Shown: piece by piece, positions 1-8,512 of the stretch
Layout of the letters: the number at the start of each line of letters is the position of its first letter
How positions within the stretch are numbered: the first letter of the stretch is position 1
Origin: Schauerella aestuarii
GTDB taxonomy: Bacteria; Pseudomonadota; Gammaproteobacteria; Burkholderiales; Burkholderiaceae_B
NCBI RefSeq assembly: GCF_009866805.1
Contig: NZ_SIZW01000042.1
Location: 372,001 to 436,000 of the forward strand
Reading direction: 5' to 3'
DNA: 64,000 nt
Position numbers and translations under genes: made by a program
The notes under the pieces: model-generated
The model's database searches: none
What the model was told of the DNA's origin: nothing
The model's input: only the letters and a program-made list of their open reading frames with translations

Positions 1-201
1 AATGTCGACCAGCCCCTCGGACGCCAGGCGGCGCAGCGCACCGCGCACCGGCATGCGGCTCGTCCCGATCCCTGCCGCAATGACATCCGGCACGAGCCGC
101 TCGCCCGCACCGAAGGCGCCCAGGCGGATCTGCCGGTGTATATAGCGATACGCCTCGTCCTCGGCGGTGAGGGCGAAATTGGAAACCGCAGCGCCATCCA
201 T
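1..201 (-). CDS. GntR-family transcriptional regulator, N-terminal part (cut by window edge)
   Basis: Only the first 67 codons lie in the window; the gene continues past the left edge. The visible protein is a GntR winged-helix domain: an amphipathic start with a Y-x-x-I-x-x-x-I pattern, then the turn residues G-A-G-E-R-L, the recognition helix with G-T-S-R-M-P-V-R, and A-L-R-R-L-A-S-E-G-L-V. The start is the outer of two nearby ATGs (199-201); the inner one at 195-197 is not in this frame. The gene is divergent from the Bug-type binding-protein gene at 335, so it probably controls that unit, perhaps through the inverted repeat at 214-230. The C-terminal effector domain (FCD, UTRA or other) cannot be seen, so the subfamily is unknown. 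Confidence 0.85.
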   Translation of the reverse strand, partial: MDGAAVSNFALTAEDEAYRYIHRQIRLGAFGAGERLVPDVIAAGIGTSRMPVRGALRRLASEGLVDI

Positions 202-213
202 CGATGCTCTCCT

Positions 214-230
214 TGATGCAACACGCATCA
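214..230. promoter_or_regulatory. Inverted repeat in divergent promoter region, candidate GntR operator
   Basis: Arms TGATGC (214-219) and GCATCA (225-230) are perfect inverted repeats around a 5-base spacer, 13 bases outside the start of the divergent GntR gene. The position suits autoregulation plus control of the binding-protein gene at 335. A second weaker candidate with a GT-NNN-AC core lies at 239-245. Function is inferred from position only. Confidence 0.4.
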
Positions 231-334
231 TAATCGCTGTAAGACTGGATCCACGTAGCCAGAGATCCATAAAAATGATACGCTCTTTTAGCGTCTACAA
301 CGAATGTTCTGAAAATTGCATAGGGGAAAAAGCA

Positions 335-1312
335 GTGAAAGCAAACATGCTCAAGACGGTACTGGCGGCGAGTGCGATGGCCTTTGCCGCAGGCGCGACC
401 GCACAATCGGCGGATGCCTGGCCCGAGCGCCCAGTGCGCATCGTGGTGCCGTTCCAGGCCGGTTCGGCCACCGACCTGATCTCGCGTCAGCTCGGCAATG
501 CGCTGGCCAAGGAACTGGGCCAGCCCTTCATCATCGAAGCGCGGCCGGGGGCCGCTGCCGCAATCGGCAGCTCGATGGTGGCCCGCGCCGAGCCCGATGG
601 CTACACGTTGTTGATGGGCGGCCCGGCGGCCAACGTCACCAACCGCTTCCTGAACAAGAATCTGAGCTACGACCCCGACAAGTTCGGCCTGGTCTCGATG
701 GTGGCCTATACGCCCAACATCCTGCTCGCCAATCCCTCGCAGCCGTTCAAGAACCTTCCCGAGATGGTGGCGTATGCCAAAGCCAATCCCGGCAAGCTGA
801 CCTATGCGTCGTTCGGCACGGGCACCACCTCGCACATGGCAGGTGAAATGCTCAAGAACGTGGCCGGCATCGATATTCTGCATATTCCGTTCAAGGGCGC
901 TGGCGAAGCCATTCCCGCCTTGCTGAGCGGTCAGGTGTCGATGTACTTCGACACGATCATGACGGGTCTGCCGCAAGTGAAGGCGGGCAAGCTGGTGCCG
1001 CTGGGCATGTCCAACGCCAAGCGTTCGGATCTCGCCCCGGAAATTCCCACGATTGCCGAGCAGGGCTTTGCCGGTTACGACATCGCGCCGTGGTACGGCA
1101 TCGTGGCGCCGGGCGGCACGCCGGAGCCGATCCTCGACAAGCTCAACGTCGCGATCAACAAGGTACTGCAGGACAAAGACCTGCGCGACAAGCTGGCCGA
1201 AGCCGGCGCGGAGCCGCGTGGCGGCAGCCGCGCTGAATTTGCCGCATTCATCAAGAGCGAAATTCCGCGTACGCAAAAACTGGTCGAACAAGCCGGTATC
1301 ACGGCGCAGTAA
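335..1312 (+). CDS. Bug/TctC-family tripartite tricarboxylate transporter substrate-binding protein
   Basis: A 325-residue periplasmic solute-binding protein. A signal peptide with a hydrophobic Ala-rich core ends near A-T-A-Q. The mature part opens with the family pattern W-P-E-R-P-V-R-I-V-V-P-F, followed by G-x-x-x-D-x-x-x-R, then P-D-G-Y-T-L-L. The GTG at 335 is preferred because AGGGGA (322-327) sits 7 bases upstream; a longer open frame from 167 has no ribosome site and overlaps the divergent regulator. Bug proteins normally bind carboxylates or amides for TctAB-type transporters, but no TctA or TctB gene is here, so the partner must be elsewhere. Genes downstream are a gamma-glutamyltransferase-like enzyme and an M20 amidohydrolase, which suggests an amide or gamma-glutamyl ligand. 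The ligand itself cannot be read from sequence. Confidence 0.88.
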   Translation: MKANMLKTVLAASAMAFAAGATAQSADAWPERPVRIVVPFQAGSATDLISRQLGNALAKELGQPFIIEARPGAAAAIGSSMVARAEPDGYTLLMGGPAANVTNRFLNKNLSYDPDKFGLVSMVAYTPNILLANPSQPFKNLPEMVAYAKANPGKLTYASFGTGTTSHMAGEMLKNVAGIDILHIPFKGAGEAIPALLSGQVSMYFDTIMTGLPQVKAGKLVPLGMSNAKRSDLAPEIPTIAEQGFAGYDIAPWYGIVAPGGTPEPILDKLNVAINKVLQDKDLRDKLAEAGAEPRGGSRAEFAAFIKSEIPRTQKLVEQAGITAQ

Positions 1313-1322
1313 TCTGCTTTCC

Positions 1323-1359
1323 CCGAGCGCGCGGCGGCCCCTGGCCGTCGCGCGCTCGG
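1323..1359 (+). terminator. Strong hairpin after the Bug gene, terminator or attenuator
   Basis: Arms at 1323-1338 and 1344-1359 pair over 16 positions with one G-T pair and a 5-base loop. No T-run follows, so it is not a textbook intrinsic terminator. It may reduce read-through from the highly expressed binding-protein gene into the enzyme genes or protect the upstream mRNA. Confidence 0.5.
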
Positions 1360-1401
1360 CTATAGTCGCTCCCAGAATTCATAACGATAAGCTCAACTCC
1401 C

Positions 1402-2994
1402 ATGACGATGCCTACGAACTGGTCCCTGAATTACCCCGCCCGCAAAATGCCCGTTTTGGCGCGCAACGCCGTGGCCACCAGCCAACCGCTGGCCGCACAG
1501 GCGGGCTTGCGCATGATGCTCGCCGGCGGCAACGCGGTCGACGCCGCGCTGGCGACCGCCATCACGTTGACGGTGGTCGAACCCACCATGAACGGCATTG
1601 GCGGGGATCTCTTTGCATTGATCTGGCATGAGGGCGAGCTGTATGGATTGAACGCCTGTGGCCGCGCGCCCGCCGCGTGGACGCCTGAGTTCTTTGCCGG
1701 TCAAGCCACCATGCCGCCGTCAGGGTGGGGTACCGTTACGGTGCCGGGTCAGATCGCCGGCTGGAAGGCACTGTCCGACAAATTCGGCAAGCTGCCTTTC
1801 GCCAAGCTCTTCGAGCCTGCCATCGACTATGCGCGCAATGGCTTCCCGGTGTCGCCGACGATCGCGCGTCAGTGGGCCACCCAAGGCCCCAAGCTGGCCC
1901 ACGAACCTGGATTCAAAGAGGCCTTCCTGCCTGAGGGACGCGCACCTGAAGCCGGCGAAATCTGGCGTTTTGAAGCCCAGGCACGCACGCTCGAGGCGAT
2001 TGCCCAAAGCGGCGGTGAGAGCTTCTATCGCGGTGACCTCGCGCGCAAGATCACGGATTTCGCTCGCGCAACCGGTGGCGCATTGACGATGGAAGATCTG
2101 GCCGCGCACGAGGTGGAATGGGTCAAGCCGATTTCGCAATCGTTCAAGGGCTACGATCTGCATGAGATCCCGCCCAACGGGCAGGGCATTGCCGCGTTGA
2201 TCGCGCTCGGCATTCTCGAGCACTTCGATATCGAGACGATGGGCCGCGACAGCGCCGATTATTACCATGTGTCGATCGAAGCGATGAAGCTGGCGTTTGC
2301 CGACTTGCATCATCACGTGGCCGATCCGAAGCACATGACGACCAGCGCCGAAGCGTTGCTCGATCCCGCCTATCTGGCTGCGCGCGCCAAGCTCATCAAG
2401 ATGGACCAGGCGAGCGTGCCGGTGGCGGGTACGCCGGCAGTAGGCGGCACGGTGTATCTCACGGCGGCAGATGCGCACGGCACGATGGTGTCGTTCATCC
2501 AGTCCAATTATCACGGCTTCGGTTCGGGCGTGGTCGTGCCGGATACCGGCATCGGCCTGCACAATCGCGGGCTCAATTTCGTGCTCACCCCCGGTCACGC
2601 CAATCAGGTCGCGCCGGGCAAGAAGCCGATGCACACCATCATTCCGGGTTTCGTCACCCGCAATGGTCAGCCGGTCATGTCGTTTGGCGTGATGGGCGGC
2701 TCGATGCAGGCGCAGGGCCACATGCAAATGGTGGCGCGCCTGGCCGCGTTCGGACAGAACCCGCAGGACATGAGCGATGCGCCGCGTTTCCGCGTCGAAA
2801 ACGGCCCGGTCGTCAACGTCGAGGCGCATCTGCCGCAAGCCGTGGTGGATGCGTTGCGCAGCCGAGGTCACGATGTGGCGGTGGCCCCGGCCGACAGCCT
2901 GGAATTCGGTTCGGCTCAGCTGATCTACAAAATGGATGACGGCTATTTCGCCGCATCGGATGCCCGTCGCGATGGGCAAGCGGTCGGCTTCTAA
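1402..2994 (+). CDS. Gamma-glutamyltransferase-family protein (Ntn hydrolase)
   Basis: A 530-residue member of the gamma-glutamyltranspeptidase family, which cleaves gamma-glutamyl bonds or related amides after self-cleavage into two subunits. Early residues show the family stretch A-G-G-N-A-V-D-A-A-L-A (41-51) and G-I-G-G-D (65-69). The predicted processing site and nucleophile is Thr350 in G-G-T-V-Y-L-T, followed by H-G-F-G-S-G. No signal peptide is present, so it should act in the cytoplasm, unlike classical periplasmic Ggt. The first ATG (1402) is used. It lies between the Bug binding protein and an M20 hydrolase that begins 2 bases after its stop, which implies one catabolic operon. Family members also include cephalosporin acylase-like and capsule enzymes, so the exact substrate is open. 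Confidence 0.85.
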   Translation: MTMPTNWSLNYPARKMPVLARNAVATSQPLAAQAGLRMMLAGGNAVDAALATAITLTVVEPTMNGIGGDLFALIWHEGELYGLNACGRAPAAWTPEFFAGQATMPPSGWGTVTVPGQIAGWKALSDKFGKLPFAKLFEPAIDYARNGFPVSPTIARQWATQGPKLAHEPGFKEAFLPEGRAPEAGEIWRFEAQARTLEAIAQSGGESFYRGDLARKITDFARATGGALTMEDLAAHEVEWVKPISQSFKGYDLHEIPPNGQGIAALIALGILEHFDIETMGRDSADYYHVSIEAMKLAFADLHHHVADPKHMTTSAEALLDPAYLAARAKLIKMDQASVPVAGTPAVGGTVYLTAADAHGTMVSFIQSNYHGFGSGVVVPDTGIGLHNRGLNFVLTPGHANQVAPGKKPMHTIIPGFVTRNGQPVMSFGVMGGSMQAQGHMQMVARLAAFGQNPQDMSDAPRFRVENGPVVNVEAHLPQAVVDALRSRGHDVAVAPADSLEFGSAQLIYKMDDGYFAASDARRDGQAVGF

Positions 2995-2996
2995 GC

Positions 2997-4253
2997 ATGA
3001 CGATCGATGCCCAGCGCCTGTGGCAGCGCCTCGACGCGCTAGCCGAGATCACCGAACCCGACCGGCCCTGGACACGGCGGTCGTTCACACGACGTTTCCT
3101 CGCCGGCCGCGCATGGCTGGCCGCCGAGTTTGCGGCGGCCGGCCTCGACGTCAGGTTGGACGCCGGTGGCAATTTGATCGGTCGGTTGGCAGGCAGCAAC
3201 CCCGACTTGCCGCCGCTGGTGACGGGTTCGCACTCGGACAGCGTGCCCTCGGGTGGGCGCTACGACGGCATGCTGGGCGTGATCGCGGCTCTGGAAGTTG
3301 CCCAGTCGCTGCGCGAGCAGGGACGGGTGTTGGCCCATGATGTCGAGGTGGTCGACTTCCTGGCCGAAGAACCCAGCGAATTCGGTCTCTCCTGCGTGGG
3401 CAGCCGATCGTGGGCGGGCAAGCTCGATGCCACGATGCTGGCCACCACGCGGCCGGATGGCATGACGCTGCGGGAAGGCTTGCAGTACGTGGGTGCCGAT
3501 CCCGATCGGCTCGCCAGCGCCTACCGCGCGCCGGGCAGCATTGCGGCCTATGTGGAGCTGCACATCGAGCAGGCGCGTATTCTCGAATCGAACGCACTGG
3601 ATATTGGTGTGGTAACCGGCATTGCGGCCATCCGGCGCGAGCGTATCACCGTGATCGGCCGTGCCGATCATGCCGGCCAGACACCCATGGGCGAGCGCGC
3701 CGATGCGCTCGTCGGTGCGGCACGCATTATCGACGGCGCCTATCGCGATGCCCTGGCCGGTACGACGCCAGCCTGCCCGCTGGTGGCCACCGTGGGGCAT
3801 ATCGGCAACGTCAAGCCCAATGCGGCCAATGCGGTGCCGGGCCAGGCCGAACTGATCATGGAATGCCGTTGCCTGGATGAGGCAAAGGTGATCGGTTTGT
3901 TCGACGATCTTTTTGCGCGGTTGAGCGCCGAACTGACCGCGATGGGACTCGAGATCCAGCGCCAGGTGATCAGCCATGTGCCGGCCACGCCGTGCACGGC
4001 GGCAATTCAAGACACGATCTCGGCGGCGGCCACCGATCTGGGATTCACGCAATGCCATCTGCCCAGTGGCGCCGGTCACGACGGCATGTTTGCGTCGCAT
4101 GCCGGCCCGTTCGGCATGATCTTCGTGCCGTGTCTGGATGGACGCAGTCATACCCCTGAGGAGTGGCTGGAGCCGGAGCAGGCGGCGGCAGGGGCGCGCG
4201 TGCTGTTCGAGACGATTTGCCGGCTGGACGCGCAAGGCGCGGCGAGTCTCTAG
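2997..4253 (+). CDS. M20-family Zn-dependent amidohydrolase (N-carbamoyl-amino-acid hydrolase / allantoate amidohydrolase type)
   Basis: A 418-residue enzyme of the HyuC/AllC branch of M20 metallohydrolases, which hydrolyse ureido or amide carbons of N-carbamoyl amino acids, allantoate and related compounds. Metal-site motifs are visible: G-S-H-x-D (78-81), G-G-R-Y-D-G (86-91), E-E (124-125), H-I-E-Q near 190, and G-A-G-H-D near 350. The ATG is 2 bases after the stop of the gamma-glutamyltransferase-like gene, so the two are surely co-transcribed. The family usually has T-H-x-D-T at the first motif; here it is S-H-S-D-S. A second, distinct M20 enzyme of the same branch lies at 10076. The substrate cannot be assigned. 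Confidence 0.88.
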   Translation: MTIDAQRLWQRLDALAEITEPDRPWTRRSFTRRFLAGRAWLAAEFAAAGLDVRLDAGGNLIGRLAGSNPDLPPLVTGSHSDSVPSGGRYDGMLGVIAALEVAQSLREQGRVLAHDVEVVDFLAEEPSEFGLSCVGSRSWAGKLDATMLATTRPDGMTLREGLQYVGADPDRLASAYRAPGSIAAYVELHIEQARILESNALDIGVVTGIAAIRRERITVIGRADHAGQTPMGERADALVGAARIIDGAYRDALAGTTPACPLVATVGHIGNVKPNAANAVPGQAELIMECRCLDEAKVIGLFDDLFARLSAELTAMGLEIQRQVISHVPATPCTAAIQDTISAAATDLGFTQCHLPSGAGHDGMFASHAGPFGMIFVPCLDGRSHTPEEWLEPEQAAAGARVLFETICRLDAQGAASL

Positions 4254-4332
4254 GCCATCCCAGGCATCCAACGCGTCCCAAACCCCTCAGGCATCTCAAG
4301 CAGCTCAGGCATCCCAGGCATCTCGGTGCCTT
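4252..4332. repeat. Degenerate 9-bp tandem repeat in a convergent gap
   Basis: Nine consecutive 9-base units resemble CAGGCATCY. Four copies of CAGGCATC start at 4261, 4288, 4306 and 4315, that is at offsets of 27, 18 and 9 bases. The array begins at the stop codon of the M20 gene and lies beyond the end of the GntR gene on the other strand. It is too imperfect to call a recent microsatellite expansion with certainty. Confidence 0.6.
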
Positions 4333-4392
4333 CATGCTTGGCGCAGTCCAGATCGCGTTGGGATGCCACGCCCGGTTCGTGCGGCGTTATCG

Positions 4393-5229
4393 CTACGCCT
4401 TGCTCGAACCCGGTCGGCGCATTTTGCGTGGGATCGGGCGACGTGACATTTCCGAGTCCAGGATCAGACGGCCCTTGAGCCTGCCGTGCATGCGCTTGAC
4501 CGATTTCATGGCGTCGTTCATGTGCGCGGTCATCAGGGCGCGCACCTTTTCGGCATCGCGCGCCCGCGCCGCCGTCAGAATCTTCTCGTGGTACTTCGTA
4601 TTGGTGGCGCCAAAGCGTTGCTGCGCCGCGAGCGGCATGTCGTTGTCGTACACGGTCAGTGCACGGATCATCTGATTGATCATTTCGCAACTGAAGCGCA
4701 AGAACGGATTGGGGCAGGCCGATGCGAAGATGTCGTGAAAGGTCATTTCCTCCTGCCGTTGCGCAAGCGACTGTTCCATATCTTCGGCGCGCGGATCACA
4801 GCAGTGGATGTTGTGTTCGAGCGCATCGAACTGCGCGTCGGTTAAAAACGGCACGGCGCTGGCGGCCAGTTCCGGCTCGAGCAGATGCCGGATCTGATAA
4901 ATATCCTCGATCGACACCTCCTTGAAAAAGAGGTAGTTCTGCATCAGTTGAAACGTGCGATCCAGCGGGACTTCCACCACCATGCCGCCACCGCCCGGGC
5001 CCGTACTCACCTTGATCAGCCCCTGCACTTCGAGCGATTTCAATGCTTCGCGAATCGTGCTTTTGCTGACGCTGAACATCTCCTGCAATTCGATTTCGCG
5101 CGGCAATTTGTCGCCGGGCAGAAGATTCTTCGACGTGATGAGGCGCTTGACCTCTTCGGCGATGAGGTCGCTGCGCTTGGGCTGGGCGGTTTGCGCGGAA
5201 GGCACACGCGCGTCGCGATCGAATTCCAT
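4393..5229 (-). CDS. GntR-family regulator, FadR/FCD subfamily
   Basis: A 278-residue regulator. The winged helix occupies about residues 20-90, with L-L-P-G-D-K-L-P-R-E-I-E-L and S-K-S-T-I-R-E-A-L-K-S-L-E-V-Q-G-L. It is followed by an all-helical FCD effector domain whose R-x-x-L-E-P-E pattern (near 115) and later His residues would hold a metal and ligand. The gene is divergent from the Liv-type importer operon starting at 5447 and is the obvious candidate for its repressor. The inverted repeat at 5320-5341 is the likely operator. FCD ligands are usually organic acids or amino-acid-like compounds, in keeping with the importer and hydrolases. Confidence 0.9.
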   Translation of the reverse strand: MEFDRDARVPSAQTAQPKRSDLIAEEVKRLITSKNLLPGDKLPREIELQEMFSVSKSTIREALKSLEVQGLIKVSTGPGGGGMVVEVPLDRTFQLMQNYLFFKEVSIEDIYQIRHLLEPELAASAVPFLTDAQFDALEHNIHCCDPRAEDMEQSLAQRQEEMTFHDIFASACPNPFLRFSCEMINQMIRALTVYDNDMPLAAQQRFGATNTKYHEKILTAARARDAEKVRALMTAHMNDAMKSVKRMHGRLKGRLILDSEMSRRPIPRKMRRPGSSKA

Positions 5230-5281
5230 AACCTGTTCTGATCCTCATCGGCACTGCGGGTTTTACCCGATGGTTGGCATA

Positions 5282-5310
5282 TTGACATGATTTTGTCGCG
5301 CCACCATGAT
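5282..5310 (+). promoter_or_regulatory. Candidate sigma-70 promoter for the 5.4-12.9 kb operon
   Basis: A consensus TTGACA (5282-5287) is followed after 17 bases by CATGAT (5305-5310), matching four of six positions of the -10 box. Transcription would begin near 5317, just before the palindrome at 5320-5341. This is a positional inference. Confidence 0.4.
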
Positions 5311-5319
5311 GATAACCAT

Positions 5320-5341
5320 CCTATTTATACGCATAAATAGG
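5320..5341. promoter_or_regulatory. 9-bp inverted repeat, candidate operator of the divergent FCD regulator
   Basis: CCTATTTAT (5320-5328) and ATAAATAGG (5333-5341) are a perfect inverted repeat with a 4-base spacer. It lies 90 bases from the regulator start and 106 bases from the importer start, immediately downstream of a plausible promoter, the usual arrangement for repression. Transcribed towards the importer it would also form a weak stem-loop in the leader. Confidence 0.55.
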
Positions 5342-5446
5342 CATCGCGTTTTCCAAGTTTTTGCACCCAACATTACGCTTGGCGCCACCCCGGCGCCGGC
5401 CTTATTCGTTTTCGCCGCAGGCCACACCTGCGGCAGGGAGAGCACC

Positions 5447-6643
5447 TTGAATCGCCGTAACCTTTTGAAGATGGCCGCACTGTCGGCCGTGCCGGGTTCG
5501 TTGTGGGCCGCACGCTCGGCATTGGCGCAGAGCGACGCGATTCGCTTCGGGTGTCCGGTCCCGATGTCGGGCGCGTTTGCGGCCAATGGCAAGTATGCCG
5601 ATATCGGCATGAAGCTCGCCATCCAGCAATACGGCACCGCGCTCGGTCGCCCGCTCGCCTATACCGTGCTCGATACGGAAGGCAAACCGGCGACCGCCGT
5701 GCGCAAGGTGCAGGAGCAATCCGAGCAAGGCACCCGGTTCTTCGCCGGCGGAATTTTGTCGTCCGAGTCGTTGGCGATGGGCAAGGAAGTGGAGAAGGGC
5801 GGCGGCGTATTCATCACCACGGCCGGTGCCGACGAGATCACCGGCAAGGATTGCAACAAGGCCACGTTCCGCTGGTCGGTGCCCACTTTCGGCGCCATCG
5901 AGCAAACCGTGCGGCCCTTGATCGAGGCCGTGCCCAAGGCGAAACGCTGGTACACGATCACGCCGCAGTATGTGTTCGGCGATGGTTTGTTGAGTGCGGC
6001 GAAAAACATCTTCGCCGAGAAGGGCCTCGAGCACGTGGGCAACAGCTATCACTCGCTCACCGAGAAAGAGTTCAGCGGCTATCTGACCAACGCGCTGGCC
6101 GCCAAACCCGATGCATTGCTGATCTTGAATTTCGGCTCGCAGTCGTCCGATACGCTGCGCCAGGCAGTGAGCTTCGGCATGAAGCAGAACGTGACGATCC
6201 TGGTGGCGTGGGCCTCGGGTCTGGAGCAGTTCGAAGCGTTGGGCGCCGATCTGTGCGCGGATGTGTACTTCGGTGCCCAGTACTGGCACGGGATCGATTC
6301 GCCGCTCAACAAGGATCTCGTCAAGCGCTGCCAGGAGACATTGAAGGTCAATCCCAATTACAGCCTGGCCGGGTCTTATATCTGCACCAAGATCATGCTG
6401 GACGCGATCATCAAAAGCGGCAGTGCCGATCCGAAAGCGGTTGTGGCCGCGATGGAAGGCATGAAGTACGACGGGCTCACGGGTGCCGAAGAAATCCGGG
6501 CGGGCGATCATCAGGTGCTCAAGAACTACTACCTCTTGAAAGGCAAGCCGAAGTCGAAGATGAAAGACAAGGACGATTACGCCGACATCGTGAGTTCGGG
6601 CCAGTCGTTCCTGCCGCTCGCCCAGACCGGCTGCAAGCTGTAA
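5447..6643 (+). CDS. Branched-chain-amino-acid-type ABC transporter substrate-binding protein
   Basis: A 398-residue periplasmic binding protein of the LivK/Peripla_BP_6 class. The TTG at 5447 is chosen because GGGAG (5436-5440) lies 6 bases upstream and it yields a clean export signal; a longer frame from ATG 5306 would put 47 odd residues in front. The signal begins N-R-R-N-L-L-K followed by a hydrophobic stretch, resembling a twin-arginine signal, and ends near S-A-L-A-Q. The mature part starts with I-R-F-G-C-P-V-P-M-S-G. It is the first gene of an importer operon (LivH, M, G, F follow) that also encodes an M20 hydrolase and an M81 enzyme. The ligand is unknown; this class binds many carboxylates and amides besides amino acids. 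Confidence 0.88.
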   Translation: MNRRNLLKMAALSAVPGSLWAARSALAQSDAIRFGCPVPMSGAFAANGKYADIGMKLAIQQYGTALGRPLAYTVLDTEGKPATAVRKVQEQSEQGTRFFAGGILSSESLAMGKEVEKGGGVFITTAGADEITGKDCNKATFRWSVPTFGAIEQTVRPLIEAVPKAKRWYTITPQYVFGDGLLSAAKNIFAEKGLEHVGNSYHSLTEKEFSGYLTNALAAKPDALLILNFGSQSSDTLRQAVSFGMKQNVTILVAWASGLEQFEALGADLCADVYFGAQYWHGIDSPLNKDLVKRCQETLKVNPNYSLAGSYICTKIMLDAIIKSGSADPKAVVAAMEGMKYDGLTGAEEIRAGDHQVLKNYYLLKGKPKSKMKDKDDYADIVSSGQSFLPLAQTGCKL

Positions 6644-6656
6644 ACCGCGCCTCCCC

Positions 6657-7514
6657 ATGAATGTCTACCTGCTGCAGGTCGTCAATGGCATCGGGATCGG
6701 CATGCTGTACTTCCTTCTGGCGGTCGGCCTGTCCATCATCTTCGGGCTCTTGCGGTTCGTCAATTTCGCGCACGGCGCCTTCTATCTGCTGGGGGCCTAC
6801 TTCTGCTTCCAGGCGATGCAGTGGGGCATGAACTTCTGGCTGGCACTCGTGGTGGTGCCCTTGCTGGTGGCCTTCTGCGCCTGGGTGGTCGAGAAAGTGC
6901 TGCTGCGGCATGTATATGCCCAGGCACACGAGTTTCATATTCTCGTCACCGTGGGCCTCGCGCTGGTGCTGCAGGAGGGTGTCATTCTGATCTGGGGTCC
7001 GTTGGGCGACAACGTGGCCACGCCGGAGGCGCTGCAAGGCGTGGTCATGTGGGGCAACTTCATCTATCCGAAGTACCGCCTGTTCGTCATCGGCTTTACC
7101 GCCGTGTTTGCGTTGGCGTTGTGGTGGGTGCTCGAAGGCACGCGCCTGGGCAGCGCCGTGCGCGCCGGTAGCGAGTCCACCGAAATGGTCTCGCTTCTGG
7201 GGATCAACGTCTTCCGCATTTTCAGTCTCGTCTTTGCGTTGGGCGCCGGCACCGCTGCGCTGGCAGGCGTGCTTGCCGCACCCATACGCGGCGTGGAACC
7301 GTTCATGGGCATCGAGGCGTTGGGCATCGCGTTCGTGATCGTGGTGGTGGGCGGCATGGGCAGTTTCGCGGGTGCGTTGGTTGGCGGCCTGCTGATCGGT
7401 ATCGTGCAGAGTGTGATGAGCACGCTGTGGCCGGAGGGCGCACGCCTGATGATCTATGTGGCCATGGCCGCCGTGTTGCTGCTGCGTCCTCACGGTTTGC
7501 TGGGGAGAGGATGA
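6657..7514 (+). CDS. ABC transporter permease, LivH type
   Basis: A 285-residue inner-membrane permease with about eight hydrophobic segments. The N-terminus carries the LivH pattern G-L-S-I-I-F-G-L-L-R-F-V-N-F-A-H-G, and the C-terminal third has G-G-M-G-S-F-A-G-A, the coupling-loop region for the ATPases. It starts 13 bases after the binding-protein stop, and its stop overlaps the LivM start (ATGA), indicating translational coupling. It forms the heteromeric channel with the next gene product. Confidence 0.92.
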   Translation: MNVYLLQVVNGIGIGMLYFLLAVGLSIIFGLLRFVNFAHGAFYLLGAYFCFQAMQWGMNFWLALVVVPLLVAFCAWVVEKVLLRHVYAQAHEFHILVTVGLALVLQEGVILIWGPLGDNVATPEALQGVVMWGNFIYPKYRLFVIGFTAVFALALWWVLEGTRLGSAVRAGSESTEMVSLLGINVFRIFSLVFALGAGTAALAGVLAAPIRGVEPFMGIEALGIAFVIVVVGGMGSFAGALVGGLLIGIVQSVMSTLWPEGARLMIYVAMAAVLLLRPHGLLGRG

Positions 7515-8512
7515 TGACGCGGCTCGGTACCCATTTTCAATTGCTGCTGGTGATCGCCGTGGCGCTCATCCTGCCGCTGGTGATTCGCTCTGGATCGCTG
7601 GCGACCGAAGTACTGATCTACGCGATCGCGGTCGCGGGCTGCAACCTGCTGCTGGGATTTACCGGTTTGCTGTCGTTCGGGCAGGGTATTTTCTTCGGGT
7701 TGGGCAGTTATACGGCGGGCATTCTGCTCACCCGATTGGCTCTGCCGCTGCCGCTTGCCTTGCTGGCGGCGGTGGTGGTGGGTGCACTCGCCGCGACGCT
7801 CGTCGGCTGGTTCGCCATCCGGCAACGCGGCACGTATTTCGTGATGCTCACGCTGGCGTTTGCGCAGATGTTCTACTTTCTGGCGTACAGCCTGCCCACC
7901 CTCACAGGCGGCGACAACGGCTTGCTGGATGTGCCGCGCCCGCCGATTTCCGTGGGCGGGTTCGAACTCATGGCATTGAAAACACCGTGGCAGTTCTATA
8001 CGTTGGTGGCGGTGTGCTTCGTGATCGTGTTCTGGCTGCTGCTGCGCGTGACGCGCTCGGTGTTCGGCCGCACCTTGCTGGCGATCCGCGACAACGAAGA
8101 GCGCGCCGCTGCCGTGGGATACAACGTGCGGCTGTTCAAGCTTGCCGCGTTCGCGATTTCCGGTGCGGTCACGGGATTGGCGGGTGCCTTTCTGGCCATC
8201 ATGACCGGCATCGCGCCGCTGTCGAGCATCGAGTACCACACCAGCGAAATGATTCTGGTGATGACGGTCATCGGCGGCACCGGCAATCTTTTTGCCTCGG
8301 TGCTGGGTGCTGCATTTTACGTGCTGTTCTCGGATTGGCTATCGACCTTGTGGCCGCGCTGGCTGCTGTTGTTGGGGATGCTGCTGATCGCCGTAAGTCT
8401 GTTCATGCAACGCGGCCTGTGGGGCTTGGGCGAACGCCTGTGGTTGGCGGTGCGGCGCAAACCGCCGGCCGGCGATATCGATGCACCATCCGCCAGGGAG
8501 TCCCGCCCATGA
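7511..8512 (+). CDS. ABC transporter permease, LivM type
   Basis: A 333-residue inner-membrane permease. The start is set at ATG 7511, which overlaps the LivH stop; the open frame extends upstream to 7427 but only inside livH. It carries the LivM family pattern G-L-L-S-F-G-Q-G-I-F-F-G-L-G-S-Y-T and, near residue 255, G-G-T-G-N-L. The charged C-terminal tail is cytoplasmic. It ends in an ATGA overlap with the LivG-type ATPase gene. Confidence 0.92.
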   Translation: MMTRLGTHFQLLLVIAVALILPLVIRSGSLATEVLIYAIAVAGCNLLLGFTGLLSFGQGIFFGLGSYTAGILLTRLALPLPLALLAAVVVGALAATLVGWFAIRQRGTYFVMLTLAFAQMFYFLAYSLPTLTGGDNGLLDVPRPPISVGGFELMALKTPWQFYTLVAVCFVIVFWLLLRVTRSVFGRTLLAIRDNEERAAAVGYNVRLFKLAAFAISGAVTGLAGAFLAIMTGIAPLSSIEYHTSEMILVMTVIGGTGNLFASVLGAAFYVLFSDWLSTLWPRWLLLLGMLLIAVSLFMQRGLWGLGERLWLAVRRKPPAGDIDAPSARESRP

